Below are positions 22,159 through 33,376 of a DNA stretch of 64,000 nt, one piece after another. The stretch is from NCBI GenBank assembly GCA_002104905.1, contig MCFE01000454.1, positions 1-64,000 on the forward strand. Reading direction: 5' to 3'. The stretch comes from Basidiobolus meristosporus CBS 931.73 (taxonomy: Eukaryota; Basidiobolomycota; Basidiobolomycetes; Basidiobolales; Basidiobolaceae). The notes beneath the pieces were generated by a model. That model did no database searches. It had not been told where the DNA came from and saw only the letters and a list, made by a program, of their open reading frames with translations. The stretch's first letter is position 1, and each line of letters begins with the position of its first letter. A program made the position numbers and the translations under genes.

Positions 22159-23046
22159 TCACCACGCTGTGTAGCCACCATCGATGACGATGTCGGAACC
22201 GGTGCAGAAGGCACTGGCCTCCGAGGCGAGCCATATGGTGGCCCCGCATAGCTCATCCGGTGCTCCCAATCTACCTTGTGGGGTGCGCTGACACCACTCC
22301 TGGAAGAGGGTGCGGAAGGAGCGGTTCAGGGCCGTCTCCATGTAGCCGGGGGAGATGGCGTTGCATCGGATCCCATAGGCCGCCCACTCGGCGGCCAGCG
22401 ACTTCATCAGGTGCTTCACCCCGGCCTTGGAGGCGTTATAGGCGCACTGGGGCTGGGGCCAATTCACGATGGTGCCCGACATGGAGGCGATGAAGATGAT
22501 GCTACCGCCTCGTTTCCGGGCGATCATGTGACGACCGCAGGCCTGCGACACGAGGAAGGATCCGTTGAGGTTGATGTCGACCACCCGACGGAATTTCTCC
22601 GCCGGGTACTCCTCGGCCTTCACCAGGTCGGCCACCCCGGCCGAGTTGACCAGGATGTCCACCGAGCCGAAGTCCCGTACGACGGCGTCGATCACCTCGT
22701 TCACCGAGGTCTCGTTGGTGACGTCCACCTTGTAGAATTTCCCCTGCAGGGAGTAGAGGGAGCGAAGCTTGGTGACCGCCTCTTGGCCAACACTTTCCTG
22801 TAGGTCAAGTATGGCGACCGCCTTGAGGCCAACCGAGCAGAGCCCCTCCGCCATGCAGTACCCCAGGCCACCGGCCCCGCCGGTGATCACCGCGACCTTC
22901 CCGTCGCATCGGAACATGGACAGGTAATCCTTTGGAGTGGTGTGGGGAGGATAGCGGGCGTTGGATTCGGCCAACGCGGTGGCGACTTCTTCGGTGGTTG
23001 GTGGGGTGGGCACGACCGCGACGTGTTTGACTGCCTCGGGGTCCAT
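22159..23046 (-). CDS. Short-chain dehydrogenase/reductase (sugar/polyol type)
   Basis: 295 aa, single exon, ATG at 23044-23046. It is a classical SDR: nucleotide-binding GGAGGLG at residues 56-62, NSAG at 134-137, catalytic serine near 188-190, YNASK at 203-207, and the C-terminal GRLGAPDEL and TGSDIVIDGGYTAW. The C-terminal motifs and the long N-terminal leader resemble fungal D-arabinitol/mannitol/sorbose reductase-like SDRs, which interconvert keto-sugars and polyols with NAD(P)H in the cytosol. The exact substrate cannot be read. The gene is more GC-rich than the repeats on its right-hand side in transcription direction. A pyrimidine-rich leader (GGGAA repeats on the plus strand, about 23075-23095) precedes the start. 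Confidence 0.85.
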   Translation of the reverse strand: MDPEAVKHVAVVPTPPTTEEVATALAESNARYPPHTTPKDYLSMFRCDGKVAVITGGAGGLGYCMAEGLCSVGLKAVAILDLQESVGQEAVTKLRSLYSLQGKFYKVDVTNETSVNEVIDAVVRDFGSVDILVNSAGVADLVKAEEYPAEKFRRVVDINLNGSFLVSQACGRHMIARKRGGSIIFIASMSGTIVNWPQPQCAYNASKAGVKHLMKSLAAEWAAYGIRCNAISPGYMETALNRSFRTLFQEWCQRTPQGRLGAPDELCGATIWLASEASAFCTGSDIVIDGGYTAW

Positions 23047-24324
23047 TCGAAATAGACGTGTAACGGTGAAGTGAAGGGAAGGGAAGGGAAGGGAATGGAG
23101 TAGGGTGATGCGTGATGGGAACGAGAAAACTGTAGATCAAGTGGTGACAGCTGGCGGGTGCCCCCGGTATTTAAGCGAAAATCCTCAAGTGGGCAGGATC
23201 CCACCCCCCACTCGCCCCCCTCCGCTGTTGACGGTGTGATCGGTGACCTGAACATGAAGCAACGACCTCGGCGATGGGGACCTGTGAACGTAAGCGGGTG
23301 GACCTTTTCGGTAAGCCGTCGACCACCCAGTGGCGACGAGGCGAACGTGGGTTTGCTGGATTGGGAGGTCGATCGTTTGAGGGACTTGAGAGCCTCCGCT
23401 GGATCTTGGCGATTCCGAGATCTCCATCAAAGCGGCGGCTCCAGCACAGCGACCAGAGGAGCCATGAAACCTGGTGAATGGTGGCATACCGGCCCCATGC
23501 CAATCTCGAACCTCGCTGGGAGCCTCGGGCAAATCAGCTCCCCACCCCTCTTCCCTTACCAGCTCGAACATGGATTATGTAACCGAGGTTCCGGATGACG
23601 TGGTCCGTCCTTCACACCAGCCCACTTCCCAGTGGCTCTCAGGTGAGTAGTGATCTGTCGGCTCGGTGATCTATGAGCGATGCGTGTGGCTTGTTTCATC
23701 CGCCTTGGGGAGGCTTGGCAGCATTCCGCCCCGTTATTGCCACGGCGGTAGCGTCATACATGACTGTACCGGTCGAGCTCATCGAGGTGCATCGTTCTTG
23801 ATCCGACAAGACCAACCATCACTCCGTCCTAGCCCAACACCCCCTCACTCCCGCCTACGCACCGTTTTCGGGCCAAGGCAGCCTCGTTCCAGCGTAGAAA
23901 GAGGTCATACCTTTGCAAGGCCGCTTTCCGAACGGAAAGGCTCGGCTGGTGTACCGACAGGAACCGCGAGGCCACACATCAGGTGGATTTGGGCATTCAT
24001 CACGGATGGCTAGGCAAATATGGATGTTGGCCCACGGACCAGACAATGCCTGCACGTATCATCATTCACCCAGTCAAAATGGCCATCGATTGGCCTGTGT
24101 TACGTAAGGAGCCAACGGGCCGATTCAATCCCCACAAGCAACAGCCAACAACATGGGTGGTTGGAGCAGGGTAAGGCATGGCAAGGCAGTCCTGCCTTCC
24201 GGAGGAACACAAGGGAGGGGAATCAGCAGGAGACGAAATGGGTTCGACACGTAGACTTTATTAATTTCTACTACATGCCCACATGTATGTTACATCAATT
24301 TAATATATCCCACACATACGGGAA
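23047..24324. other. Intergenic: SDR upstream region and VAS1 downstream region
   Basis: About 1.28 kb without a gene that can be supported. Several open frames overlap on both strands in this GC-rich stretch, but none shows a domain, signal peptide or codon pattern that favours it. It contains a (GGGAA)n tract at about 23075-23095, next to the SDR start. Confidence 0.4.
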
Positions 24325-27300
24325 CTAATCCTTTAATGACAAGAAGTTTTGGATGCTGTTGGAGAGGGCCTCGATCTCCGCCTGGTACCCCTTGATCTTG
24401 GAGTCGTTCATCTCCCGCACATCACTGCGCACCTTGCTCTCGTAGTCGGGGATCTCGGTCTTCTTGAGCAGGGAAGTCAGACTCACCTGCACCTTGTCCA
24501 ACTTCTTGTTCAACTTCCCGACCTCCGCTTCGATGTCCACCTGTCCCTTGACCATCAGCAACACGTTGATGTCCTCGGTGACGGTGGAGGTGGCGCAACC
24601 GGCGGGGGCGGCCTCGGACTTGCCCAACACGTTGGCCTGCTTGCATCCCTTGGTGAGGGTGACGATGGAGCTGGCCTCCTTGGCGAGTAACTCTCTCACC
24701 TCGTCTTGCCCGATGGAGATGTAGATCTGGGCATTCGAGGAGATGTTGTACTCGACGATCAAGGAACGGGCGGCCTTCACGATGGCGAACACGTTGTCGA
24801 AGTCTCTCTCGGCCTTCTCGTTGTCGTAGGATGGCTCCTCCACAGGGTAGCTGGCCTTGGAGATGGTGGGGATGGTGTCGTTCTCACGACGAGGCAATCT
24901 CTGGTACAGCTCCTCGGTGACGAAGGGCATGAAGGGATGGAGAAGCTTCAACCCGGCCTCCAAACAGGTGTACAAGGTGTCCTTGGCGGAGCGTTGCTGG
25001 CTGGCGTTCTCGGGGGAGGAGTCGTCGGTGATGGGCTTGATCACCTCCACGAAGATGTCGCAAAGCTCGTACAACCAGAAGCTGTACACCGCCGAGGTGG
25101 CAGCCATGAAGTTCTTCTCAGTCAAGGCGGCATTGACGGCGGTGGCGGCCTTGTTCAATTTGTGGAGGATCCAGAGTTCCGCGAGGGACTCTTGTCCGGT
25201 GAGCTTGGCATCGGCTCTGGGCTTGAAATCCTCCCCGAGCTTCATCAGGGCGAATCGGGTGACGTTCCAGAGCTTGTTACAGAACTTACGGTATCCCTCC
25301 ACTCTAAGGATGTCCAAATTGATGTCACGTCCGGTGGAGGTGTAGGCGCAGAGGGCGAATCTCAGCGCATCGGTTCCGCACTCGGGGATTCCGTTGGGGA
25401 AATCTGCCTTCTGGCCAGCCTTGGCCTTGACGGCCTCTCTGGGGTCAAGGTTGCCTTGGTCAAGCTTGTGGTGGAGGGCCTCGAGGGTGATACCCTCGAT
25501 CACATCGATGGGGTCGATCACGTTACCCAAACTCTTACTCATCTTACGACCGTGGGCATCACGGATCATGGCGTGACAGAAGACTTGCTTGAAGGGAACC
25601 TCGCCGGTAAGCTTGATACCCAACATGACCATACGAGCGACCCAGAAGAAAAGAATATCCCAACCGGTCTCGAGGAGGGTGGCGGGGTAGAAGCTGTCGA
25701 AGTCAAGGGTCTTCTTGGGCCAGCCCATGATGGAGAATGGCCACAATCCAGAGGAGAACCAGGTGTCTAACACATCGGGATCTTGCTCCAAAGTGAACTG
25801 CTTTCCGGCGAATTTGGTGTTGGCCTTAGCTTGGGCTTCCTCCAAAGTGCGGCCAGACACCCAGTAGTTTCCGTCGTTGGCGTCGTGGGTTTCTCCCTCG
25901 ATCTTGACGAAGTAGGCAGGGACTCTGTGACCCCACCACAACTGGCGAGAGATACACCAGTCTTGGATGTTCTCGAGCCAACGGAACCATTCCTTCTCGG
26001 AGGCCTTGGGCTGAATTTCCAACTCACCGTCGACAACAGCCTTCATGGCGGCATCAGCCATCTCCTTGCAGCGGACATACCACTGAGGCTTCATCAAGGG
26101 CTCGATAATATCACCAGATCTGGTACAGATGGGGACGGACATTGGGTTGTCGCGGGTCTCCACGTAAAGACCCTTCTCTTTAAGAGCAGCGAGCACAGCC
26201 TCACGAGCATCGAAACGCTTGAGTCCCTCGAAAGGAGCAGCGTGGGCGTTGAGGGTACCGTCGTCGTTCAAGATGTTGATGAACTCAAGGTTGTGACGCT
26301 TTCCGACTTCGTAATCGTTGAAATCGTGGGCGGGGGTAATCTTGACCGCACCAGTACCGAAAGCCATGTCCACAATGATGTCGTCGCAAACGATGGGGAT
26401 TCTACGTCCGTTGAAAGGATGGATCACATACTTGCCGTGGAGATGCTTGTAGCGCTCATCCTTGGGATGGACGGCGACAGCGGTATCACCGAGCATGGTT
26501 TCAATACGGGTGGTGGCAACGATGATCTTCTCATCGGAGTTCTCGACCTGGTAAATGAACGAGATCAACACACCGAATTCGTACTTCTTGTTGGAGTCAT
26601 ATCCAGGGATGGACAAGAGGGTGCGTCCGGGGAGCTCCTTGTTCTCGACCTCCAAGTTGGACAAGGCAGTGTTCAACTTCACCGACCAGTTGACGAGGCG
26701 GGTGGCGCGATAGATGACTCCTTCTTCGTGCAACTTCACGAAGGTCTCGGTCACGGCGTCACTGAGATCGGGATCGAGAGTGAACTTGGCGCGATCCCAG
26801 TCGTAGGAACCGCCGAGGCGTCTCAACTGGCGATAGATGTGATCGCCATACTGATGCTTCCATTCCCACACCTTCTCGACGAACTTCTCACGGCCAAGGT
26901 CGTGTCTGGTTTGTTGGCTGGTCTTCCAGAGTTGCTTCTCGACGACAGCCTGAGTAGCGATACCAGCGTGATCACAGCCAGGGTTGTATAGGGTGGTCTT
27001 GCCAGACATACGATTCCATCTCACAAGGGTATCTTGAATGGTCACGGTAAGAGCGTGTCCAATGTGAAGGGAACCGGTGACGTTTGGTGGGGGAGCAGGA
27101 ATGACATAGGCTCCGGCGGGTTTGACCTTGCCATCGGGGCCGAATTCGGGCTTGAAATGGCCCTCCTTCTCCCACCATTCGTACCAAGCAGACTCGACAG
27201 CCTTAGGATTGTAGGCAGCAGCAAGAGGAGCGCTGAGATCTTTCTTCTCACCCTTGGGGGTGGTGTTGACGAACACCTCCTCCTTAGGAGCAGCAGCCTT

Positions 27301-27504
27301 CTCCTTGGGCTCCTTCTTCTTCTTCTCGGCTTGTTTTCCGGACGCGGCTTTCTTTGCCTCTAAGGCGGCCTGCTTGGCGAGGAATTTCTCCATCTTGGCC
27401 TTACGCTTGGCCTCGTTTTTCTCGGCATTTTTGGATTTGGCCTCAGCCTCGGCGGCAGTCTGTTGCTGCTGCTGTTGCTGTTGCTCTAGCTCTTTATTCT
27501 CCAT
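24325..27504 (-). CDS. VAS1: Valyl-tRNA synthetase (cytosolic and probably mitochondrial)
   Basis: 1,059 aa, no intron, ATG at 27502-27504. Class I aminoacyl-tRNA synthetase that charges tRNA-Val. The N-terminal 100 residues are a poly-Gln then Lys/Ala/Glu-rich appendix, as in fungal ValRS. The catalytic core has HIGH at residues 146-149 (PNVTGSLHIGHALT) and KMSKS near residue 650 (GRKMSKSLGNVIDP). A CP1 editing domain lies between (ATTRIETMLGDTAV) and WCISRQLWWGHRVPAY is diagnostic of the Ile/Val/Leu group. The anticodon-binding domain and a C-terminal coiled-coil arm (EAEVGKLNKKLDKVQ) close the protein. The length is close to yeast Vas1. In yeast one gene serves cytosol and mitochondria by alternative starts; no mitochondrial leader is obvious here. 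Confidence 0.97.
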   Translation of the reverse strand: MENKELEQQQQQQQQTAAEAEAKSKNAEKNEAKRKAKMEKFLAKQAALEAKKAASGKQAEKKKKEPKEKAAAPKEEVFVNTTPKGEKKDLSAPLAAAYNPKAVESAWYEWWEKEGHFKPEFGPDGKVKPAGAYVIPAPPPNVTGSLHIGHALTVTIQDTLVRWNRMSGKTTLYNPGCDHAGIATQAVVEKQLWKTSQQTRHDLGREKFVEKVWEWKHQYGDHIYRQLRRLGGSYDWDRAKFTLDPDLSDAVTETFVKLHEEGVIYRATRLVNWSVKLNTALSNLEVENKELPGRTLLSIPGYDSNKKYEFGVLISFIYQVENSDEKIIVATTRIETMLGDTAVAVHPKDERYKHLHGKYVIHPFNGRRIPIVCDDIIVDMAFGTGAVKITPAHDFNDYEVGKRHNLEFINILNDDGTLNAHAAPFEGLKRFDAREAVLAALKEKGLYVETRDNPMSVPICTRSGDIIEPLMKPQWYVRCKEMADAAMKAVVDGELEIQPKASEKEWFRWLENIQDWCISRQLWWGHRVPAYFVKIEGETHDANDGNYWVSGRTLEEAQAKANTKFAGKQFTLEQDPDVLDTWFSSGLWPFSIMGWPKKTLDFDSFYPATLLETGWDILFFWVARMVMLGIKLTGEVPFKQVFCHAMIRDAHGRKMSKSLGNVIDPIDVIEGITLEALHHKLDQGNLDPREAVKAKAGQKADFPNGIPECGTDALRFALCAYTSTGRDINLDILRVEGYRKFCNKLWNVTRFALMKLGEDFKPRADAKLTGQESLAELWILHKLNKAATAVNAALTEKNFMAATSAVYSFWLYELCDIFVEVIKPITDDSSPENASQQRSAKDTLYTCLEAGLKLLHPFMPFVTEELYQRLPRRENDTIPTISKASYPVEEPSYDNEKAERDFDNVFAIVKAARSLIVEYNISSNAQIYISIGQDEVRELLAKEASSIVTLTKGCKQANVLGKSEAAPAGCATSTVTEDINVLLMVKGQVDIEAEVGKLNKKLDKVQVSLTSLLKKTEIPDYESKVRSDVREMNDSKIKGYQAEIEALSNSIQNFLSLKD

Positions 27505-27840
27505 CTTTGCAAGAATTCAAAATTCCTTAGGGCGAGAGTGGTCGCGCTAGGTGGTTTTAAGTGCGTGTGAAAATCCAGAAAAAAAAAACACCCTTTAAGT
27601 TCAATGTGATTCGTAACTGATTTGATGATTGAATGTATTATCCGAGATCAACTAGGTTTATGCTTATCCCGAATCAATGCATGCTAGACTTAGTAACTAT
27701 GACTCCATGTACAGACAGTATTGGTGATCCGCAAGACCACTGGAATTCCCACTCATACTGGTATTTGAGTCAAAAAACATACGGGGACTAGATGATGTTT
27801 GGTTCGTCTCTATATTACAATTATAAACTCTAAAGAAGGT
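27505..27840. other. Intergenic between VAS1 start and cyclin L stop
   Basis: 336 bp that hold the VAS1 promoter (minus-strand gene) and the cyclin L 3' end. An AAAAAAAAACA tract lies at about 27578. No further gene is seen. Confidence 0.4.
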
Positions 27841-28860
27841 TCAGTTCCTTGATTTGGATGGGTTTCTAACATATTCCTCCAGCTCAGCGGCTGTAAGCGG
27901 CAACTCGGTTGGAAGTTTTTTGCGGTAAAGATCTAATACAAGCGCCGCAATGTGCTCCATATCCTCCAGAGTGGTATCAAACACCTCCCACCAGGGTGGG
28001 GAGAGGGGAAGCTTGACGGCACAGGTGCGTGCGGCCAGGAAAACCATGGAGCACGCAATGGTGGGAGGCTGATAGCACACATAGATGTTGGTTCTCAGAC
28101 TATCATTCAGATAATTCCAGGCCATTTGGGGGACTTCGGGGTGATTGGTCAACTCCAGCGAACGTATATAATTTATGAGCATCCCGTAGGGGAGTTGAAC
28201 TTGCACGTTAAAAGCGAGCTTGGTCAGGATCAGCATTTCAGCCTGCAATAGCCCTTTCTTCATGACATAGAACTCCTAAATACAGGACTCGAAGTTAGTG
28301 TTGTCGCTAGGTTAGGGGCAGGTGAACTTGGGTGCATACGTTAGAATAGGCCTCCATCGGCTTGGTGTCCAACTTCCGGAATCTCTTGCTTAGATAGTGG
28401 AAAACGTTGATAATATCTTTGATCTTACGGGGGGATTCTTCCACCTTTGAAGCCAGGAATAGGGCGCCCATTGCAAGATCCTTGTGATTGAGGGGTACTT
28501 TAGTACATACTTCAGGTGTTGAATAGAAAATGCACCTACCTGTACTCCGGTATCTTTCAGCGAGGTGCGATAAAAGTATCTGTAGATCAACACTTGAGCA
28601 GTGGCCATGGTTACTTGTGGTCTGCAGATTTAACATTAAGGAAAATGAACAATTCTACGGTGTCAACGAAATAAGAACATCCCTAGGATGGAGCATTTAA
28701 AAGGGATACAGTTTAAGAAGGACGCCAGCAGATTGGGCAAATTCACACGCCAAATGACAGAGATCGCGTCCCAGTTCAGCGCTGATTCCATCCGCCAAAG
28801 AAGGGGTTGGGCAAGGTATTTGTATTCAACCACGGCATTCTTCAGAGAGAGTTTCGACAT
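27841..28860 (-). CDS. Cyclin L (transcription/splicing cyclin)
   Basis: Four exons: 28860-28710, 28621-28540, 28480-28340, 28275-27841; introns of 88, 59 and 64 nt. Intron 2 has a TACTAAAG branch site. The spliced product (about 269 aa) matches cyclin L, the partner of CDK11-type kinases in transcription and splicing: PSLADGI and FAQSAGVLLKLPQV at the N-terminus, ATAQVLIYRYFY, LFLASKVEESPRKIKDIINVF, then the second cyclin fold AWNYLNDSLRTNIYV, PPTIACSMVFLAART and PPWWEVFD. In exon 1 the ATG frame (MSKLSLKNAVV) and the conserved frame (IPCPTPSLADGI) differ by one base around 28823-28830, so one nucleotide appears to be missing, or the start is wrongly chosen. There is no RS-rich tail. Confidence 0.85.
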
Positions 28861-29123
28861 GATCTAACGATTGGGGATTGCCACGAACACGCTTGAACGT
28901 ATATAGCACACGCTGAACAATCAATCGATTCTTTCTAGAGCTCAATTGAAATTGGGAAAATTTGTAAGGGAATTGGGCCCATATAAGATACACATTTTGC
29001 CACCAGATCCAACGTCATGCCCGAGCCAATGACTCGATTCTCCGATATGCGTGGTCGCTCATATTAAGACCCTATTAAATCATTTCATTGCAAGCCGACT
29101 ATTGATAGCAGCAAGCTACCAAC
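28861..29123. promoter_or_regulatory. Bidirectional promoter between cyclin L and TRAPPC5
   Basis: Only 263 bp separate the start codons of cyclin L (-) and TRAPPC5 (+), so both promoters must share this interval. No TATA box is evident near either gene, which is usual for housekeeping genes. Confidence 0.5.
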
Positions 29124-29986
29124 ATGCTTCCACAGAATCTCAACCTCAAAACCAATCGAATCTCACTTTCGGTGTCTCAAGACCTTCGCTTTGGTCGTAA
29201 ATCGAACAGCATTGACCGTAGCCTCTCGAAGACCAAAAACACCGAGGTGATTTAGTTTCCACCCATTTCTTTCGTTGACCCCTATGTTTTGTGGGGAATG
29301 TCTTCATCGAAGGTTCATCTTGTCAACGGCGACTTACGAAGTTTATTTCAACCCCGCACGTTAGGTCAGTCTTAGCGCGTTCTCGTTTCTCTTTTCGGAG
29401 ATCCTGCAATACTCACAGAACAGAGTGCATGGTATCCAAGATTTGGAAAAACTGTAAGTGGCCTAGGGTCTTGCGAGCGAGCTTTCGTAGTAATCCTCTC
29501 TAGTTTGAATGAGTTCGGGTACCGTGTAGGCATTCGCACCCTGGAGTTATTCATGTGGAGAGAGAAGAATATACGCAGAGAGACTCGAGTGTTGGGCATC
29601 CTGTATTTCATCAACACTGTTGTTTGGAAGACACTGTTCGGCAAGCAGGCCGATTCCCTAGAGAAGAGCACAGAAAACGAGGACGAATGTACGTATCATT
29701 CTTGTGCAACGCGTGTATTGGCAATGATTTGACTCGGTTGGCATTCACAGACATGATTTCTGATAACGAGCCAGTGGTAAACAAGTTCATCTCAATTCCC
29801 AAAGAGCTTTCCCAGCTGAATTGTGGAGCATTCATTGCTGGCATTGTCGAGGCGATATTAGACGGGTGCCAGTTCCCATCCAGAGTTACCGCTCACTCGG
29901 TTCCCCTCGAGGGACAGCCGCTGAGAACAACCATCCTCATCAAGTTCGACAAGAACGTTTTACTAAGAGAGGAGCAGATGAAATGA
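29124..29986 (+). CDS. TRS31: TRAPP complex subunit 5 (Trs31/TRAPPC5)
   Basis: Four exons: 29124-29246, 29365-29453, 29504-29688, 29751-29986; introns of 118, 50 and 62 nt keep the frame exactly and give 210 aa. It is a Bet3-fold subunit of the TRAPP tethering complex, which acts as a Ypt1/Rab1 exchange factor at ER-Golgi membranes. Diagnostic blocks: [95 protein letters not shown] and [20 protein letters not shown]. The length agrees with yeast and animal homologues apart from a shorter N-terminus than yeast Trs31. Start chosen because the first exon begins with the only ATG in frame after the shared promoter. Confidence 0.93.
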
Positions 29987-30124
29987 CGACCGCCATATAA
30001 ATACTTCATATTCATTTGTAATTCATTTATCTAGTCATTAGGATTAGTGTTGACTACTTCGTCACAAACTCGTTGATCATTAGTACTATTGTTGGTCACT
30101 TCATTGATCAGTGGAATAAATCTA

Positions 30125-33100
30125 TCATTGCTCATTGTCGAAAATGGGGGAAGCTACGCCGGCCTTCATCTCTGCCTCCTTTTGCTTGGCAAGATCGATT
30201 TGGTCCTGCAGATACTGCAAGGCACGGTCTAGCGCCAAGTGGTGGGTCAGGTCTCTGTTGTCGTGGAGAAGGGTTAGTGCCCGGTCAAGGAACCCCGGCT
30301 ATCAACAGGCCATACCTTCTGGGGCTAACGGAGATGGTGTGTCGGTCGTCCATCTGGAGGTCCATGATATTTGAATGATGCGCGCCGGGGCTGAATCCAA
30401 CACGTAGAGAGTATTCTTTGCTTCCATCCGACTCACGGTTGCATTCGTACAGCTCGAAGGTGATTTGAGTAAGATCTGTCGAGACAAACGGTTAGTGCTG
30501 CCTTCACCTGGGGGCGCCATTGCCACTTACAGTCAAGCTCCTCTAGATCGGCTCTAGTTAATTTGGTAGGAAGCCCGCTTCCAAATACGACGTTCAGCAT
30601 GGTATGCAACTGGGATTCTGATGGAACAATTAGTCGGCGTCGCGTGAGCAATAGGCATCGGCGTAACTAACCCTTTGTGAAGTAGAATCGAGCACTTGGG
30701 CTGGTTCCTGAGCGGATATCCTCCAGGTCGCTCACGATCTGGTTCAGCAAGGGGATGGAGGTAAGGCTGCCGATTTCCATCTTTTCATCGGGGGTAATCC
30801 CGAATTCCTGTGGGGCCACAATATCAAACAGAATCTTCGCGCGACGATACAGCTCTCGAATCTGGCCAATCTGGCCGTGCTCTTCCGGCCGCACAAATAT
30901 CACCTCGAGAAACTCGCGGTTGTGCAAAGCGTCGTACTTGAGCGAGTCGTAGAGCTCGGATACTTTGCTTGGGTTGAAGTTCTCGTAGCCTGGATCACAG
31001 ATATCGTGGAAGATCTTTTCCCAGCGCTCCTTGAACAGCCCTGGGGTTTCCGAGCAGCACCAGGTTCTCTGGATGTGCTCCACATCCATGCTGGCGAAGT
31101 TGGCATGCATTGTAGCCCTGAATGTCGAAAGTAAATCCACCGTCTCCTTCAAAAACTCCGCGAGATTCTCGATCTTCTTGGGGATGGTGATCAGCTCGGG
31201 AATTTCCTCTCGGGTGGTGGCCTTCATGATCTCCTTGAGCTGCTTCTTGGCCTGTTCGATGGGCTCTTTGGCCGCATCACTGTCGTCCAGCATGTCCCCT
31301 CGGATCTGGACAAAGTCTTTCTCTAGCTGAGGAGTATCTAAGAACGTCCTGCCAAATACTTCGGCTGAGCCATACGAAGAAAGTTAGTGACATGGGACGT
31401 AACGCCAGTTTGGGTGGATGCCGTGGAAACTAACCAGTTGCCACAACTCTCCGCTCAGAGCTGGAGTAAATACGAACGTCGTCGAAGAGCTTTTTGTTCA
31501 GAATAGCAAGATCGTTTCTCATGTTCTCAGCAACCTCTTTGGTGTGATGCAGCCCAGCATGAGTAAACTGACAACAGACAGTCAGCAGTCAGTATGACGA
31601 GGCGACATGAAGCAAGACGAAGCAACTTACCTCTCCGCCCCACTTGACCACGAGAACTAGCTTCTCAAAGTGGCCGGTTTTTTTGTTAAACGACGGCTTG
31701 ATTTGCACTTTTGTGCCGGTCAGGCTGGACTTGTTTTCCAAGATCAATTTCAGCTGCTCCAACTTCACGCGGTCATCCGCACCGAGCTCCAAAGCCTCAT
31801 CGGCAGCGCGGATAACTCCGATCAGATCCTTCTCTTTGTTGAGGATGATTTTCTTGGTGGAGCCGTTCAACAGTTGGATGAACGGTTGGCTGGTGAAGCT
31901 GAATTTGACTTTTTGCTTGGGTGTTCTGTCCCCGTGTCGGAACACCGAAAGGAACCCTTTGAGCGTCCAGGCGTTTTCGTTGTTGGGCCCTCTGCTAAGG
32001 AAATGAGAGAACCATCTTTTCTTGGCAGCGTTCAGAAACATGCGGCGTAAGATCTGCGCGCACATGTCATAGTAGTTGTCGTTCCCTTTGACGAAGGACC
32101 ACCCGTTGACATCGATGACGTATGATTTGCCATCAGTACGAAGCAAGTCTATCCCGCAGATATTTTGTCCGAACGCGATGCACACACGTTTGACCATCTC
32201 CTTCTCTTCGGGCGAAAGGTTGGTAACATATCGTACCTCTTTGCCATCAGCATTACGGCGAACGATTCCATCTACAACAGGAGATCTACGAAGGGGCTTA
32301 GAATCCGAGAAAAGCGATGAGTTATGGGTGGAATGGTTACTTTCTGGTCTCTGCGTGCGCGTAGCCTGGACCAATGGTATAAACCTTGAACATCCTCCGA
32401 GTTGACCACGTCCACAAATTCCTGTAGCCGGGAGGACACTCAGTATCCGTTGGAGAACTCAGCAATGCGGGGTTTCTTACCTCGTACACAAAAGAACCAT
32501 CCTTTCTGATGTCTCCTAGTTCTGGACAGTACTCGCTGGACTTATTGCCAACCTAGACAACATGTGAGCTGCGTGGACATGGACAGGTGCACCCCTCTAG
32601 ACTCACTCTACCTTTCTGAAAAGACACCTGACACCCCCGCCTTGCTCTTCCGAGTAATAGATATTGATGTTGTGATCCTCTCCATCTGCAGGCTTCTCGA
32701 CAAACGGCTTGACCATCTGCTCGCCCATGATTTCAATCACATCACTGGAAAGAACGTTCACCTCAGTTTCCGGAAGAGTCTCATTCAACTTCAGCCCAAT
32801 GTGTCTGTATACTTTGTCCGCCACCTCGTCTGGTACCTTTGGTCCCCCGTCACGGTTAATGATCAGTCGACGCGGAGTGGGGACCCCGACCGCATCCAGA
32901 ATGGAGAGTACCAGGCGTCGATCGAAGAGTACGTGCTGCATGGGAAGGTCGTTCACGCAGAAAGGCTTCCTCAGCTTCACGTATTCCACCGCCTTTTCCA
33001 ACGGGAACCCGGTGGAGAAGAAGGAGATAAGGAAATCACAATAGGGCCAGTTTTGCACGTCTAAAGGCAACGAGAGAGAACAGGGATGGTTAATCAACGG

Positions 33101-33376
33101 CCACCAGAACGAACCTCGGATAGGCTACCTTCATCCAGGATTACTTTGTCCCCGAATATCACCGTCTCGAAGTCTCCATATGCCAAGAGTCGGTTGAGGA
33201 TGTTACGCATGGGCTTCGACCGTGTCTTGGTATCCAAGGCACATATTCCAACGACCACTAAAGGCAAACTTAGTTCAGCTTCGAAGGAAACCAGCAACCA
33301 TTGGGAAATACTCACGCTTTCTACTGGGCGCAGAAAACTGGAAAAAATGCGGGGAGGAGCTGAATAAACTGGACAT
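30125..33376 (-). CDS. VIP1: Diphosphoinositol pentakisphosphate kinase (Vip1/PPIP5K/Asp1)
   Basis: Eleven exons: 33376-33316, 33257-33129, 33060-32612, 32552-32481, 32421-32341, 32285-31631, 31567-31435, 31364-30672, 30617-30531, 30475-30316, 30254-30125; all introns are 51-73 nt except the somewhat longer ones before exons 9-10. The product is about 882 aa, shorter than yeast Vip1 (1,146). An N-terminal ATP-grasp kinase makes 1-IP7/IP8 ([82 protein letters not shown]). A histidine-phosphatase-like domain follows ([86 protein letters not shown]). In exon 5 one extra base (32388) breaks the reading between [12 protein letters not shown] and [16 protein letters not shown]. Confidence 0.93.

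Noticed and set aside
22260-23600. Long overlapping open frames on the plus strand opposite the SDR gene and in its upstream region
   Set aside because: They are GC-driven shadows, with Arg/Gly/Pro-rich translations and no domains; the minus-strand SDR explains the coding signal.
24349-27550. Several plus-strand frames of 100-400 codons opposite valyl-tRNA synthetase
   Set aside because: Antisense of a conserved gene with strong third-position bias; no recognisable protein.
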